NCBI RefSeq assembly: GCF_014651955.1
Contig: NZ_BMXW01000001.1
Span: 205,956-269,955, forward strand
Reading direction: 5' to 3'
From: Shewanella fodinae
Lineage (GTDB): Bacteria > Pseudomonadota > Gammaproteobacteria > Enterobacterales > Shewanellaceae
Length of the DNA stretch: 64,000 nt
Made by a program: the position numbers and the translations under genes. The notes below the pieces were generated by a model. It was not told the origin of the DNA and made no database searches. It saw nothing but the letters and a program-made list of their open reading frames with translations. Positions within the stretch are counted from its first letter, which is position 1. Every line of letters starts with the position of its first letter. Positions 8,968 to 17,019 of the stretch are shown piece after piece.

Positions 8968-9141
8968 TTCGGTGTTTTTTAAGCCCCACGACACAAATCC
9001 CGTACTAATCAGCTGAATTTTGAACGATTGCGCATCAATCCCAAGAACTCCTTGTTCGGTGTTTTTTAAGCCCCACGACACAAATCCCGTACCAATCAGC
9101 TGAATTTTGAACGATTGCGCATCAACACCAAGAACTCCTTG
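8968..9141. repeat. two tandem copies of an 87-bp unit (29 codons)
   Basis: Copy 1 covers 8968-9054 and copy 2 covers 9055-9141; they differ at only three positions. The period is a multiple of three. On the minus strand both copies are open in the same frame, each unit reading QGVLGxDAQSFKIQLIxTGF plus VSWGLKNTE, inside an 86-residue ORF from a GTG at 9171. Two of the differences change an amino acid (V/I and G/S). No ribosome-binding site supports the ORF. It may be a recurring intergenic repeat and not a gene. Confidence 0.8.
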
Positions 9142-9166
9142 GTTGGCGCTGTCGATAACGTATAAT
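9139..9166 (+). promoter_or_regulatory. sigma-70-type promoter for the DUF2750 gene
   Basis: TTGGTT at 9139-9144, a 16-bp spacer, then a perfect TATAAT at 9161-9166, about 30 bp upstream of the ATG at 9197. The -35 hexamer overlaps the end of the tandem repeat. Confidence 0.6.
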
Positions 9167-9196
9167 GGCACGATAACCTTTTAGGGAACCTTAACC

Positions 9197-9562
9197 ATGA
9201 ATGATGTAAGTCCGGTTGTACAACGCTTTATCGCTACCATTAGTGAATCTCAACAGCTCTGGGGATTGCAAGATCCCACCAATGAAGAGTGGTTAGTGTG
9301 CGATTCCGGCGAATACGAAGATGCTGATGTGATGCCCTTGTGGTCGGAAGCGACGCTGGCGCAGACTCATTGTACGGAAGACTGGAGTGGATTTGTGCCA
9401 GTTGCTATCAGTGTCGATGATTTCTTGGAGTTTTGGGTTGAAGATCTGAACCAGGATGATGTGCTGGTTGGTATTGACTGGCGCAGCGATGACGACTGCG
9501 AAGAAATAGAAGCATTTGACCTTGGGCAACTGTTGGCGGATGTAGAAGCCGACGAAGACTGA
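9197..9562 (+). CDS. DUF2750-family protein
   Basis: A 121-residue acidic cytoplasmic protein of the DUF2750 family. Typical features are the W..L.D....WLVCDSGEYEDADVMPLWSE segment and a C-terminal FWVEDL...VGIDW pattern. The C-terminus is strongly acidic. Function is unknown in the family. Its TGA overlaps the ATG of the next gene (TGATG), indicating translational coupling and a shared role. Confidence 0.8.
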   Translation: MNDVSPVVQRFIATISESQQLWGLQDPTNEEWLVCDSGEYEDADVMPLWSEATLAQTHCTEDWSGFVPVAISVDDFLEFWVEDLNQDDVLVGIDWRSDDDCEEIEAFDLGQLLADVEADED

Positions 9563-10206
9563 TGTCTCTGCCGCTTGTCGATATCCCCTTTGAGGTTCGT
9601 CACCACTGCTGGTTCTGTGGCGAACCTTGTAATTTGCAGTTTGATTATCATGCGCCCACGCATGCCGGCCATCCATCGCTGTCCGTTCCTGCCTGTAAAG
9701 AATGCCGTGATCTGGCAAAGATTCAGCCACTGACCTCCCTCTATGAATGCCGCACTGCGGTAAAAGATGCCCTGATGCGCCGCTATGTTAAACATTTAGC
9801 TATTGGCCTTAATTGGACCAAAGAGGAGTTAGAACAGGCTGACTTCACCTGTAAAACCCTGCAGAGTTTTCAGCGTAGCGCTTGGTTCATGTACGAGATT
9901 GCAAAAGACCGGATTAACTTTGCAGGATGGCCGCTGGTACTTGATGGCGTTCCGTTAGCACAGACGTTGCCTGATACACGTTTTAGCTTCGATGGCATAA
10001 ACTTTAGTTCCGTTTTTGCCGCCATTGAGCATTACGGTAAAGCCATGGCGCTGGATAAGAGTTTTCTCAGCGGTATTGTGGCTATCATCGGCAAACAACG
10101 ATTTGGTTACGCTATTCGTTTAGCACGCTTGCATCTTGTGTCCGATGCTGCCACAAAACGTCAAGTTATCAGAGAGTTGTTGCAGGATCAGTCAACCGCA
10201 AGCTGA
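9562..10206 (+). CDS. zinc-finger-like hypothetical protein coupled to DUF2750
   Basis: A 214-residue protein that I do not recognise by name. Near the N-terminus it has two paired cysteines, CWFCGEPC (residues 15-22) and CKECRD (about 45-50), suggesting one zinc site. The remainder looks alpha-helical without membrane segments or signal peptide. It overlaps the upstream DUF2750 gene by one base and its 3' end overlaps convergent cheV by 19 bp. Nothing visible indicates catalysis. Confidence 0.75.
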   Translation: MSLPLVDIPFEVRHHCWFCGEPCNLQFDYHAPTHAGHPSLSVPACKECRDLAKIQPLTSLYECRTAVKDALMRRYVKHLAIGLNWTKEELEQADFTCKTLQSFQRSAWFMYEIAKDRINFAGWPLVLDGVPLAQTLPDTRFSFDGINFSSVFAAIEHYGKAMALDKSFLSGIVAIIGKQRFGYAIRLARLHLVSDAATKRQVIRELLQDQSTAS

Positions 10207-11132
10207 CGCATGCGTTCCTGTACCGTTTCCACTAACAAATCTGGCTGGAACTTAGAGATAAAGCGGTCACATCCCACCTTCTCCACCATTGCATGATTAA
10301 AACTGCCGCTTAATGACGTATTGAGGACAATAAATAATCCAGCCATTCGTTTATCGGAACGGATCTCATGGGTAAGGCGATAACCGTCCATCTTCGGCAT
10401 CTCTGCATCGGTGATCATCATCAGGATTTCGTCCGTCGGCTTCAGTCCTTTATCACACCAGCCTTGCAGCATATCCAACGCTTGCTGCCCATCACACGCC
10501 TCTATGACCTCCAATCCTATCTGTCCCAAAGTGTCACGAACCTGATGCCGCGCAGTGGGCGAATCATCCACTATCAGCACTTTACGCCCGAGCATCTGCT
10601 GCAACAGCGCTTCATCCAGCGTTGATTCGTCCAAGCGCACGTTATAGTGGATAATTTCCGCCAGCACTTTCTCGACATCAATAATCGACACCAGTTCGGT
10701 ACGTTCCTGATGCTGCACTTTGGTAATAGCGGTCAGATAATGGTTGTGACCGGCATTCTGTGGTGGTGGCATCACCTCGTTCCAGTTCATGTTAACGATA
10801 TGCTCGACTTTCCCCACCAGAAATCCCTGCACGCTGCGGTTATATTCAGTGATGATCAGATTGGTATCAGCATCCAGCGGCATCGGCTTAAAACCAATCG
10901 CTTGACGCAAGTTGATAACCGGAATAGAAGTCCCCCGGATATTGGCCACCCCACAAATACAGGGATGACTGCCTGGCATCTGCGACAATCGCGGTAATTT
11001 CACCACTTCTTTAACTTTAAACACGTTAATGGCAAAAAGCTGGGTTGAATTGATACGGAATAACAGCAGCTCTAGACGGTTTTCACCCACCAGTTGCGTA
11101 TGTTGGTCCACTGATTCCAAAATATTTGCCAT
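10188..11132 (-). CDS. cheV: chemotaxis coupling protein CheV
   Basis: A 314-residue CheW-REC fusion. The CheW-like domain (about 20-165) includes LFAINVFKVKEVV and IRGTSIPVINLRQAIG. The receiver domain (about 182-310) has the acidic pair in VLIVDDSPTARH and the phospho-acceptor Asp in MMITDAEMPKMDGYR. CheV couples chemoreceptors to CheA and tunes signalling by phosphorylation. The frame is open 30 codons further upstream, but the conserved start MANILESVDQHTQLVG sets the ATG at 11132. It is not near other chemotaxis genes here, as is common for cheV. Confidence 0.92.
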   Translation of the reverse strand: MANILESVDQHTQLVGENRLELLLFRINSTQLFAINVFKVKEVVKLPRLSQMPGSHPCICGVANIRGTSIPVINLRQAIGFKPMPLDADTNLIITEYNRSVQGFLVGKVEHIVNMNWNEVMPPPQNAGHNHYLTAITKVQHQERTELVSIIDVEKVLAEIIHYNVRLDESTLDEALLQQMLGRKVLIVDDSPTARHQVRDTLGQIGLEVIEACDGQQALDMLQGWCDKGLKPTDEILMMITDAEMPKMDGYRLTHEIRSDKRMAGLFIVLNTSLSGSFNHAMVEKVGCDRFISKFQPDLLVETVQERMRQLAVD

Positions 11133-11180
11133 AACTGAAGTTTCCCACTCGACTGCATTGAATGTACAGAATAGGCGACT

Positions 11181-11221
11181 ATTATAACGACATAATGAAA
11201 TGCTCTGCATGAGCCAGAGCA
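11181..11221 (-). promoter_or_regulatory. cheV promoter region with inverted repeat
   Basis: On the minus strand TATAAT occupies 11186-11181, about 50 bp upstream of cheV. Just upstream is a perfect 7-bp inverted repeat (TGCTCTG, 7-nt gap, CAGAGCA; 11201-11221) overlapping the -35 region, where no good hexamer is seen. The repeat could be an operator. Confidence 0.4.
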
Positions 11222-11292
11222 AATTTTCTTATGCAACATAATGTTGTAGGTACACGATAAAAAGAGCATAACCACGCTGGAGCCATTTGCAT

Positions 11293-11850
11293 ATGACCAA
11301 ACGTACATTGTTGCTGCTGTTACTGACGCCCTTGCTAATCATAGCCTGCACCGTTATCGATCGACAGATCCCTGTTGTCAGTCATTTTCAAGCAAATGCC
11401 TATCTAGGCACCTGGTATGAAATCGCCCGACTTGATCACGGCTTTGAACGAGGATTAACTCATGTACAAGCAAGCTATCGCGAACAGGGAGATGCGCTGC
11501 TGGTACTGAATCAGGGCTATGATCCACAAACCGAAAAGTGGCAAAGTGCCAATGGTATCGCCTACTTCATTGACGAACGCGATAAAGGACTGCTAAGAGT
11601 CAGCTTTTTCCGTCCCTTCTACGGAGCCTACCAGATACACGCATTGTTACCATCTCAGCCACAAAATGGTCAGTACCAAAATGCAATTATCATGGGACCT
11701 AACAACAGTTATTTGTGGCTATTGTCACGCCAGCGGCAAGTCAGCGACGATGTCAAACAAACCTTTGTTGAACAAGCGGCGGCTTTAGGCGTTAACCCTC
11801 AACAGCTTATTTGGGTAGCTCAGACACCGGCGCTGACACCGGCAGAATAA
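11293..11850 (+). CDS. blc: outer-membrane lipocalin Blc
   Basis: A 185-residue bacterial lipocalin. It has a signal with lipobox (LLIIAC), then the lipocalin signature YLGTWYEIARLDHGFERG, the strand motif ANGIAYF and the late motif YLWLLSRQRQV. Blc is an outer-membrane lipoprotein that binds fatty acids or lysophospholipids and is linked to membrane stress. A TTG two codons upstream is possible, but the ATG at 11293 lies 10 nt after GGAG. It converges with and overlaps the methyltransferase gene by 31 bp. Confidence 0.9.
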   Translation: MTKRTLLLLLLTPLLIIACTVIDRQIPVVSHFQANAYLGTWYEIARLDHGFERGLTHVQASYREQGDALLVLNQGYDPQTEKWQSANGIAYFIDERDKGLLRVSFFRPFYGAYQIHALLPSQPQNGQYQNAIIMGPNNSYLWLLSRQRQVSDDVKQTFVEQAAALGVNPQQLIWVAQTPALTPAE

Positions 11851-12464
11851 TCCAGCTGACAGATGCCACTGGGCTTGATTGCCAGTGTAACGCCAGCAAG
11901 CCCCCACAAATGGCGACTGTTCATGATATCAAACCCGTTAGCACGCAAGCAGTCATGCAATTCTGCATGATTGAAGCGATTTTGCTGCGGGTGTTCAAAT
12001 AAACGGCGACTCAGCGGGTTACAGATAGCGGCGCGGTACAACTCTTCGATGACAAATGCACCACCAGGGCGCAGCACTCTGAAGACTTCTGCCACTGCAG
12101 CCTGCCAGTCTGGGACATGATGAAACACCGCAAAATCACACACCAGTTCAAAACTATTAGCGGCAAAAGGCAAGCGTGTGGCATCGGCTTGAAACAAGCT
12201 TAACCAGGACTTCTGCTGATAACGAGCCCCACAGTATTTGAGCATTTCGTCATCCAGATCAACTGCAGTAACCGTCCCCGCACCAAAACCCTCACGGATC
12301 AGTGAAATCCCCTGACCAAAGCCGCAACCAATCTCCAACGCATGTTCTACTGAGGGTAGATTATGGTTAAACAATCCCAACAACAGAGGCTGCTCCAGCT
12401 GCTTTTGCAACCATAACCTTGCAGGATGACGGACGATATAACGTTCCAGCTTATTAAGTTTCAT
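11820..12464 (-). CDS. class I SAM-dependent methyltransferase
   Basis: A 214-residue methyltransferase of the Methyltransf_11 type. Motif I is ALEIGCGFGQGISLI, motif II is VTAVDLDDEM, and a later segment is DFAVFHHVPDWQ followed by RVLRPGGAFVIEE. The substrate is not apparent; relatives methylate lipids, quinones or small metabolites. The start at 12464 follows AGAGGAAG; an upstream in-frame extension lacks any such site. Its 3' end overlaps blc on the opposite strand. Confidence 0.82.
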   Translation of the reverse strand: MKLNKLERYIVRHPARLWLQKQLEQPLLLGLFNHNLPSVEHALEIGCGFGQGISLIREGFGAGTVTAVDLDDEMLKYCGARYQQKSWLSLFQADATRLPFAANSFELVCDFAVFHHVPDWQAAVAEVFRVLRPGGAFVIEELYRAAICNPLSRRLFEHPQQNRFNHAELHDCLRANGFDIMNSRHLWGLAGVTLAIKPSGICQLDYSAGVSAGV

Positions 12465-12830
12465 AAACTTCCTCTGATAGCCATACTTGAATTTATTTGC
12501 CCCAATCCTTATATATCCTACGCTGCCGTGACATCTCAATTAAAGAAAGTAAGTTTTTTGTCGATAATATCAAGTGGAAATCGCTTATCAGGGCATAGTT
12601 ATCATATGGCTGTCATAAAGATATGATGGAGTATGGGTTGTTTTAGCAAACCTGAAATGTTGCGGTAAAATCATTAAGCACAAGATTGGTATGCAGGTGC
12701 TTGAATTTTTTTAAAAAGGCGATTACAGTGTTTTGTCAGGCAATGAGTTCTTTCGCTAAAAAAGCTAAGGATATTCTATAGTTAAATTTAAAAAGCCAGC
12801 GTGGCTTCAAGTAAAAAAGGAGTGTGGCCT
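12465..12830. other. intergenic region upstream of a small ORF
   Basis: AT-rich, no ORF supported. A short hairpin (AAGCCA GCG TGGCTT, 12793-12807) lies just before the ribosome-binding site of the 57-residue ORF at 12831 and could affect its translation. No clear promoter was found. Confidence 0.4.
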
Positions 12831-13004
12831 ATGTCATACAAAGTAGACGGACATGAAATTACAGTTAATTTCCCTGTAGATTCTATTTCCATAAATAAAA
12901 ATTCAATCGCCTTCACCGACAGGAAAGGCAAGAAAAAACAAACCTTCTCAAAACGCAGCGATGTCATCTCTTTTATGAAATGGCTGGTAAGCGCTAACAA
13001 GTAA
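12831..13004 (+). CDS. small hypothetical protein, 57 residues
   Basis: A basic small protein beginning MSYKVDGHEITVNFPVDS. AAGGAG lies 8 nt before the ATG, an excellent ribosome-binding site, so I prefer this start over a longer frame beginning upstream. The sequence suggests a beta-rich N-terminal half (alternating hydrophobic residues), a basic turn (DRKGKKKQTFSKRS) and a C-terminal helix (VISFMKWLVSANK). No family recognised. The basic turn could bind nucleic acid, but that is speculation. Confidence 0.6.
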   Translation: MSYKVDGHEITVNFPVDSISINKNSIAFTDRKGKKKQTFSKRSDVISFMKWLVSANK

Positions 13005-13103
13005 ACCTGCTTTATCGCCGGTTCGGTAAATAATCCTCTCAAACTACCGAATGCCTTGTGCAGATGGGACTGATGTAACAGATCAGCAATCGGGCAATAT
13101 CAC

Positions 13104-13149
13104 ATTTGGTTCAGGCTGGATCCGTTCACGGATGACTGCCTGACCAAAT
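13104..13149. repeat. 46-nt near-perfect palindrome (two-tier stem-loop)
   Basis: The outer arms ATTTGGTTCAGGC (13104-13116) and GCCTGACCAAAT (13138-13149) pair with one bulged T. Inner arms ATCCG and CGGAT enclose a TTCA tetraloop. No T tract follows, so it is not a simple terminator. It may be a REP-like unit or a structured RNA element between two small genes. Confidence 0.6.
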
Positions 13150-13238
13150 GGGAATATTCTGCAAGTTCTATAATCATCATCTAAATTACCCATCGAAAGC
13201 GTTATAATGCGCTAAGTACTAGCGATAGTTGTTAGGAA

Positions 13239-13508
13239 ATGCCCTTGACTAAACCTAATTGTCACGATGCGATGTTACTGATGCTGCATGAAATCAGGAC
13301 AAAGATCCCTTTTGATCTACCTGAAACCACAATTTGCGGTGGTGATTGTCGCGGCTGCTCTAAGAAAATGCTGGAGTTACTGGATACCGAAGTAGGTTAT
13401 TGGGAATCTGTTATTGAATGGCAGCAACCCTCATTGGCAGATTTAAAAAACCTGCAACAACTGGCGCAGCGAACTTTCAAAATATTGCAACGTAACAAAT
13501 TGGTATAA
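13239..13508 (+). CDS. conserved-looking Cys-motif hypothetical protein
   Basis: An 89-residue cytoplasmic protein with a compact cysteine motif CGGDCRGCSKKMLELL (three Cys within eight residues) in its middle, which could bind metal. The rest is helical. I do not recognise the family. A TATAAT at 13203-13208 gives a plausible -10. AGGA lies too close to the ATG at 13239 but well spaced (8 nt) before an in-frame TTG at 13245, so the true start may be that TTG. The gene is convergent with the desulfhydrase-like gene, two bases apart. Confidence 0.65.
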   Translation: MPLTKPNCHDAMLLMLHEIRTKIPFDLPETTICGGDCRGCSKKMLELLDTEVGYWESVIEWQQPSLADLKNLQQLAQRTFKILQRNKLV

Positions 13509-13510
13509 AT

Positions 13511-14443
13511 TTACTTTTTATCAAACTTTCGCATATATCTTGGCAACATGGATTCGTTGCCCAATAATCCCCCTTGATGAATATACATTATGGGCTGTTG
13601 AGGATGCTGTTGTTTGTAATTCAGCATCAATAACCACGCTAATGGATCGTATAATAATTCAAACATCACCCCTGCCTGAGCCAACTGCTGCCATATTTGA
13701 TAAAACTCAGGGTAGAGCTTGCCGAAATGATATTTTTTGGGGGAACTTATTATCCTGGGATGACAACGGTCATCTGGGCAAAGCGTTGCAAACTGTTGTC
13801 GCAGATAATTGTCTCCGCCCACCACAGCACAGGTGATGACTTCAATATTAATTTTATTGTCATAAAAATATTTGCTTAAATATAATGCGGTAGTGCCAGT
13901 TCCCGACGGCAGAAATAATTTAAGTCCGGTAATATTCTCACCAACAGCCCAGTCATGGATTTCCTGTGCTAATTGCCTAACGCCATATTCTGCCGCTTGG
14001 CAACGCCCCCCCTCGGGTACAAACAATGCCGCTGACAATGTTGGTAAAATGGACTCACGCAGATATTCACCAACCGTTAGGCCATATAGTTCCTTCGCAG
14101 CCACTGGAACAATTTCCGCCCCCAGAGCCAGTGCTGCTTTATAGTTACCTGACGGAGTTTGTTGTAACCACTGTGGCAGGTGATCAACATAAAATTTTAA
14201 TTGCCAACCTTTTAGTGCCGCTAACGCCGCCATAGAGTACAAGGAGTTGGCCTGAGCTGAACCATGGCCTATCAATAGACGAACTTCTGAAAAATCCTGA
14301 TCTAGGAAATAACGAAATTTGCGGGCTTTATTCCCACTAAATTGCGGATGCAACAGATCATCGCGTTTTAGATAAAACTGCTGTCCACGAAATTCAAAAG
14401 ACTGCACTGGGGTTTGTGCCAGTAAAAATGGGGCTATCAGCAT
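13511..14443 (-). CDS. PLP-dependent D-cysteine desulfhydrase / ACC deaminase-like enzyme
   Basis: A 310-residue fold-type II PLP enzyme. The Schiff-base lysine is K39 in FSGNKARKFRY. A substrate-binding segment, IGHGSAQANSLYSMA, follows. The phosphate-binding loop is LPSGTGTTALYLS around residue 180. The family includes D-cysteine desulfhydrase and 1-aminocyclopropane-1-carboxylate deaminase; desulfhydrase-type activity is more likely in gammaproteobacteria, but specificity cannot be settled by reading. Cytoplasmic, monocistronic. Confidence 0.8.
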   Translation of the reverse strand: MLIAPFLLAQTPVQSFEFRGQQFYLKRDDLLHPQFSGNKARKFRYFLDQDFSEVRLLIGHGSAQANSLYSMAALAALKGWQLKFYVDHLPQWLQQTPSGNYKAALALGAEIVPVAAKELYGLTVGEYLRESILPTLSAALFVPEGGRCQAAEYGVRQLAQEIHDWAVGENITGLKLFLPSGTGTTALYLSKYFYDNKINIEVITCAVVGGDNYLRQQFATLCPDDRCHPRIISSPKKYHFGKLYPEFYQIWQQLAQAGVMFELLYDPLAWLLMLNYKQQHPQQPIMYIHQGGLLGNESMLPRYMRKFDKK

Positions 14444-14586
14444 AGATGCAACAACGGTTTTTCAGTACTTGCGATTGTAAAATACCCGCCGTCACAGCGC
14501 CAAGTTAAAACAACCACTAACTGGTCAAATCTACCAATGAGATTCCACATAAAATAATAATTCATTTATATTCAAATAGTTAAACT

Positions 14587-14604
14587 TTGGCACAAATATA
14601 GCTA
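14587..14604 (+). promoter_or_regulatory. candidate sigma-54 promoter upstream of yccF
   Basis: TTTGGCACAAATATAGCTAA has the GG-N10-GC spacing of a sigma-54 promoter with a good -24 element (TGGCAC) but an imperfect -12 (TAGCT instead of TTGCT). It ends about 55 bp before the yccF start. No enhancer-binding regulator lies nearby. Confidence 0.25.
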
Positions 14605-14657
14605 ATGTCACACTTAGATAAGTGATAAATCCTAATTATGATAACAGGAGCTATGAC

Positions 14658-15065
14658 ATGGGCGTTTTGCGTCTTCTCTTTAATATCGCTTGGTTTGTAC
14701 TGGGTGGCTTTGTGATGGGCTTAGCTTGGTGGCTGGCGGGACTGATCTGCTTTATCAGCATCATCGGCATCCCCTTTGGCCGCGCCTGCTTTGTTATAGG
14801 AGAGATGACATTCTGGCCATTCGGTCAAGAACACGTCAGCCGTGATCAGCTTTATGGTCGTGAAGATATAGGTACTGGCCCTTTGGGATTCATTGGCAAC
14901 CTTGTCTGGTTCGTTCTGTTTGGTATCTGGCTGGCAATAGGTCACATCGTCCATGCATTGGGGTGCTTTATTACCATCATAGGAATCCCTTTTGGTATCC
15001 AGCATCTGAAACTGGCATTGTTAAGTCTGACACCTATTGGTAAAACAGTAGTGTCTTCACATTAA
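14658..15065 (+). CDS. yccF: YccF-domain inner-membrane protein
   Basis: A 135-residue membrane protein made of two YccF repeats. Each has the pattern FN..W...GG followed by a hydrophobic helix and the motif (F)I(S/T)IIGIPFG, seen at about residues 33-42 and 105-113. Four hydrophobic helices are predicted. The function of the family is unclear. CAGGAG lies 7 nt before the ATG at 14658; a longer frame from 14622 lacks such a site. Confidence 0.87.
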   Translation: MGVLRLLFNIAWFVLGGFVMGLAWWLAGLICFISIIGIPFGRACFVIGEMTFWPFGQEHVSRDQLYGREDIGTGPLGFIGNLVWFVLFGIWLAIGHIVHALGCFITIIGIPFGIQHLKLALLSLTPIGKTVVSSH

Positions 15066-15606
15066 CGTTCCTGAGGCCTCTCATAAACACGGAGGCCATA
15101 TTCGCAATTGCAATAGACACGAGCCGCTGAAGAAACAGCCTAGCTTGTTGCCTGTTTGAAAACAGTGACAGCTGAGCTGCCGCAAATCGTCCTACCGATT
15201 CGGCCCCTTTCCACGACTGCAACAGCTAAATCACAGCCATTTGCTCATTAGGTTATCCGGCTAGATTGAAAACACCTTGACAATGTTTAATACATTTTTA
15301 TAACAATTAAACAAGAATGATTTGTCACCGGTGATGGCAAAATCTATGCTTCAAAACATCCTAATGAATAGATCTTTATCAATTGGCAAAGGTGCCATAT
15401 AACAACCGAGGCGATGCAAGCTTGAATTGCTGGCTGATGGTTTATCTGCGTTTTAGTAGCCAATTTAAAACACCCCTGACACTGAAACAATTATAAGCAG
15501 ATCCCGCATTTGCGGATATGGGGTTAGTCAGCAAGTGTGGTTATCTGAGCATTTAGCCCGTTAGCGCTCAAGAATGGCAACATATAATGGCAATGGGAGG
15601 TGAAAA
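15066..15606. other. 541-bp intergenic region with an orphan promoter
   Basis: No credible ORF. A weak inverted repeat (GGCCTC/GAGGCC, 15075-15097) follows yccF. A good-looking promoter (15277-15304) points to the right but lies about 300 bp from the next gene. A small hairpin (TCCGC/GCGGA with an imperfect match) lies near 15505. The region may give a long leader or a small RNA. Confidence 0.4.
15277..15304 (+). promoter_or_regulatory. orphan sigma-70-like promoter
   Basis: A perfect TTGACA (15277-15282), 16-bp spacer, then TATAAC (15299-15304). No gene starts within 290 bp downstream. Confidence 0.5.
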
Positions 15607-15921
15607 ATGAAATCTACCGTAATCATGTCAGCGTTAGCAGTAATATCGTTGACGCTATTGATAACTCCGTTAGCCGCCAGTGCTAACCCACATCAGGATT
15701 TACCACCAGGACTGCAAAAAAAGGTGCAGCAAGGTAAACCGTTACCACCAGGGTGGCAAAAACGTTATCACAAGGGAGATATTCTCGATAATGATATCTA
15801 TGGTCGGGCCAAAGTGGTGATACCACTTGATAGTGATGGACTTATCACAGTAAGCATTGAAGGAACCCTGTTTCGTTTACACGAGAAAACCCGGCAAATT
15901 GTTGAGATTCTTACCCACTGA
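15607..15921 (+). CDS. small secreted protein, CigR/RcnB-like
   Basis: A 104-residue protein with a Sec signal peptide (hydrophobic core LAVISLTLLITPLAA, likely cleavage after ASA). The mature part has two similar segments, LPPGLQKKVQQGKPLPPGW and QKRYHKGDI, then a beta-rich tail (VVIPLDSDGLITVSIEGTLFRLHEKTRQIVEIL). The PPG...GKPLPPGW pattern resembles RcnB/CigR-type periplasmic proteins, which are associated with metal homeostasis or virulence control; the assignment is by pattern only. GGGAGG lies just upstream of the ATG. A bidirectional terminator follows. Confidence 0.72.
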   Translation: MKSTVIMSALAVISLTLLITPLAASANPHQDLPPGLQKKVQQGKPLPPGWQKRYHKGDILDNDIYGRAKVVIPLDSDGLITVSIEGTLFRLHEKTRQIVEILTH

Positions 15922-15940
15922 CGACAACCGTTTTTCAGCA

Positions 15941-15969
15941 AAAAAGCACCACAGTCAGCGGTGCTTTTT
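15941..15969. terminator. bidirectional rho-independent terminator
   Basis: AAAAAGCACC, 9-nt loop, GGTGCTTTTT lies between two convergent genes and gives a T tract on either strand. Confidence 0.85.
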
Positions 15970-15989
15970 AAATATGCCAACACAATAGA

Positions 15990-16784
15990 CTAACGACCAT
16001 CGAGCATACGGCCAATGCCGCCCAGCACAGACCCCTCACCCCGATCAGAGCCCCCCATTGACGGTGCGTGGGCAATAATCCGGTCGGCCATACGTGAGAA
16101 CGGCAAGCTCTGTAACCAAACGGTGCCATGCCCCTGTAATGTTGCCAAGAACAACCCTTCACCACCAAATAACATCGATTTTAATGAGCCAGCACGCTGA
16201 ATGTCATAGTCAATTCCAGGCGTAAACCCTACCAGGCAGCCAGTATCCACCCGTAGCGTTTCCCCTTGCAGTTCTTTACGGATCAAGGTGCCACCAGCAT
16301 GAATAAAGGCCATCCCATCACCTTTAAGGCTCTGTAAAATAAAACCTTCGCCGCCAAAAAAACCCGCACCGAGTTTACGATTAAATTTCATACTGACATT
16401 GGTCCCTAGCGCTGCCGCGAGGAAACTGTCTTTTTGCAGGATTAACTCGCCGCCCACTTGTTCGAGGTCTATCGCCAGAATTGTCCCTGGATAGGGGGCC
16501 GCAAACGATACTCGCCGCTTACCATAACCCGCATTCGTAAAATGAGTCATAAATAGACTTTCGCCGGTAAGCACTCGTTTACCGGCGCCCATCAGCTTAC
16601 CGAAGAAACCGGATTCAGGTTCCGAGCCATCGCCCATACGCGCCTCAAAGCTGATCCCTTCTTCCATGTATGTCATCGCGCCAGCTTCGGCAATTACGGT
16701 TTCGCCAGGATCCAGCTCTACCTCAACCAGTTGCATGCTTTCACCAATGATTTCGTAATCCACTTCATGACAACGTTTGCTCAT
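15990..16784 (-). CDS. AIM24 / TIGR00266 family protein
   Basis: A 264-residue beta-sandwich-like protein of the AIM24 family. Features are [27 protein letters not shown] at the N-terminus, EARMGDGSE, and the glycine-rich repeats [19 protein letters not shown] and [24 protein letters not shown]. The yeast homologue helps organise the mitochondrial inner membrane; bacterial roles are unknown. No signal peptide, so probably cytoplasmic. The gene stands alone and ends at a shared terminator. Confidence 0.88.
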   Translation of the reverse strand: MSKRCHEVDYEIIGESMQLVEVELDPGETVIAEAGAMTYMEEGISFEARMGDGSEPESGFFGKLMGAGKRVLTGESLFMTHFTNAGYGKRRVSFAAPYPGTILAIDLEQVGGELILQKDSFLAAALGTNVSMKFNRKLGAGFFGGEGFILQSLKGDGMAFIHAGGTLIRKELQGETLRVDTGCLVGFTPGIDYDIQRAGSLKSMLFGGEGLFLATLQGHGTVWLQSLPFSRMADRIIAHAPSMGGSDRGEGSVLGGIGRMLDGR

Positions 16785-17019
16785 TTACCATCCCTCACGT
16801 TTTGGCAGGCAGCCCTGCCCTCAGTAGCCTAATCGATTGTGCTGTTGTTATGACATAAAATGTCATAGGTGGCAATTATGATTTGGCTGATGCAGAAAAA
16901 ATTACTACGTATAGTTGTTACTAAGACTTCAGATGCTTGTAGCCGAAGGCTCTCGATACTTGTTTCCAGCACCAACCAGTTTAGACTAGGCTTCATTTTG
17001 ATTTAATTCCTAACGACAG

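Noticed and set aside
8968..9141. Possible CRISPR-like direct repeat
   Set aside because: Only two units, directly adjacent, 87 bp long and without spacers; no cas genes in the window.
8911..9171. 86-residue minus-strand ORF made of two 29-residue repeats
   Set aside because: Not listed as a gene: GTG start without ribosome-binding site and it overlaps the promoter of the DUF2750 gene. Kept as a repeat and a finding.
15583..15588. TATAAT just before the small secreted-protein gene
   Set aside because: Transcription from it would start at the ribosome-binding site and leave almost no leader, and there is no matching -35.
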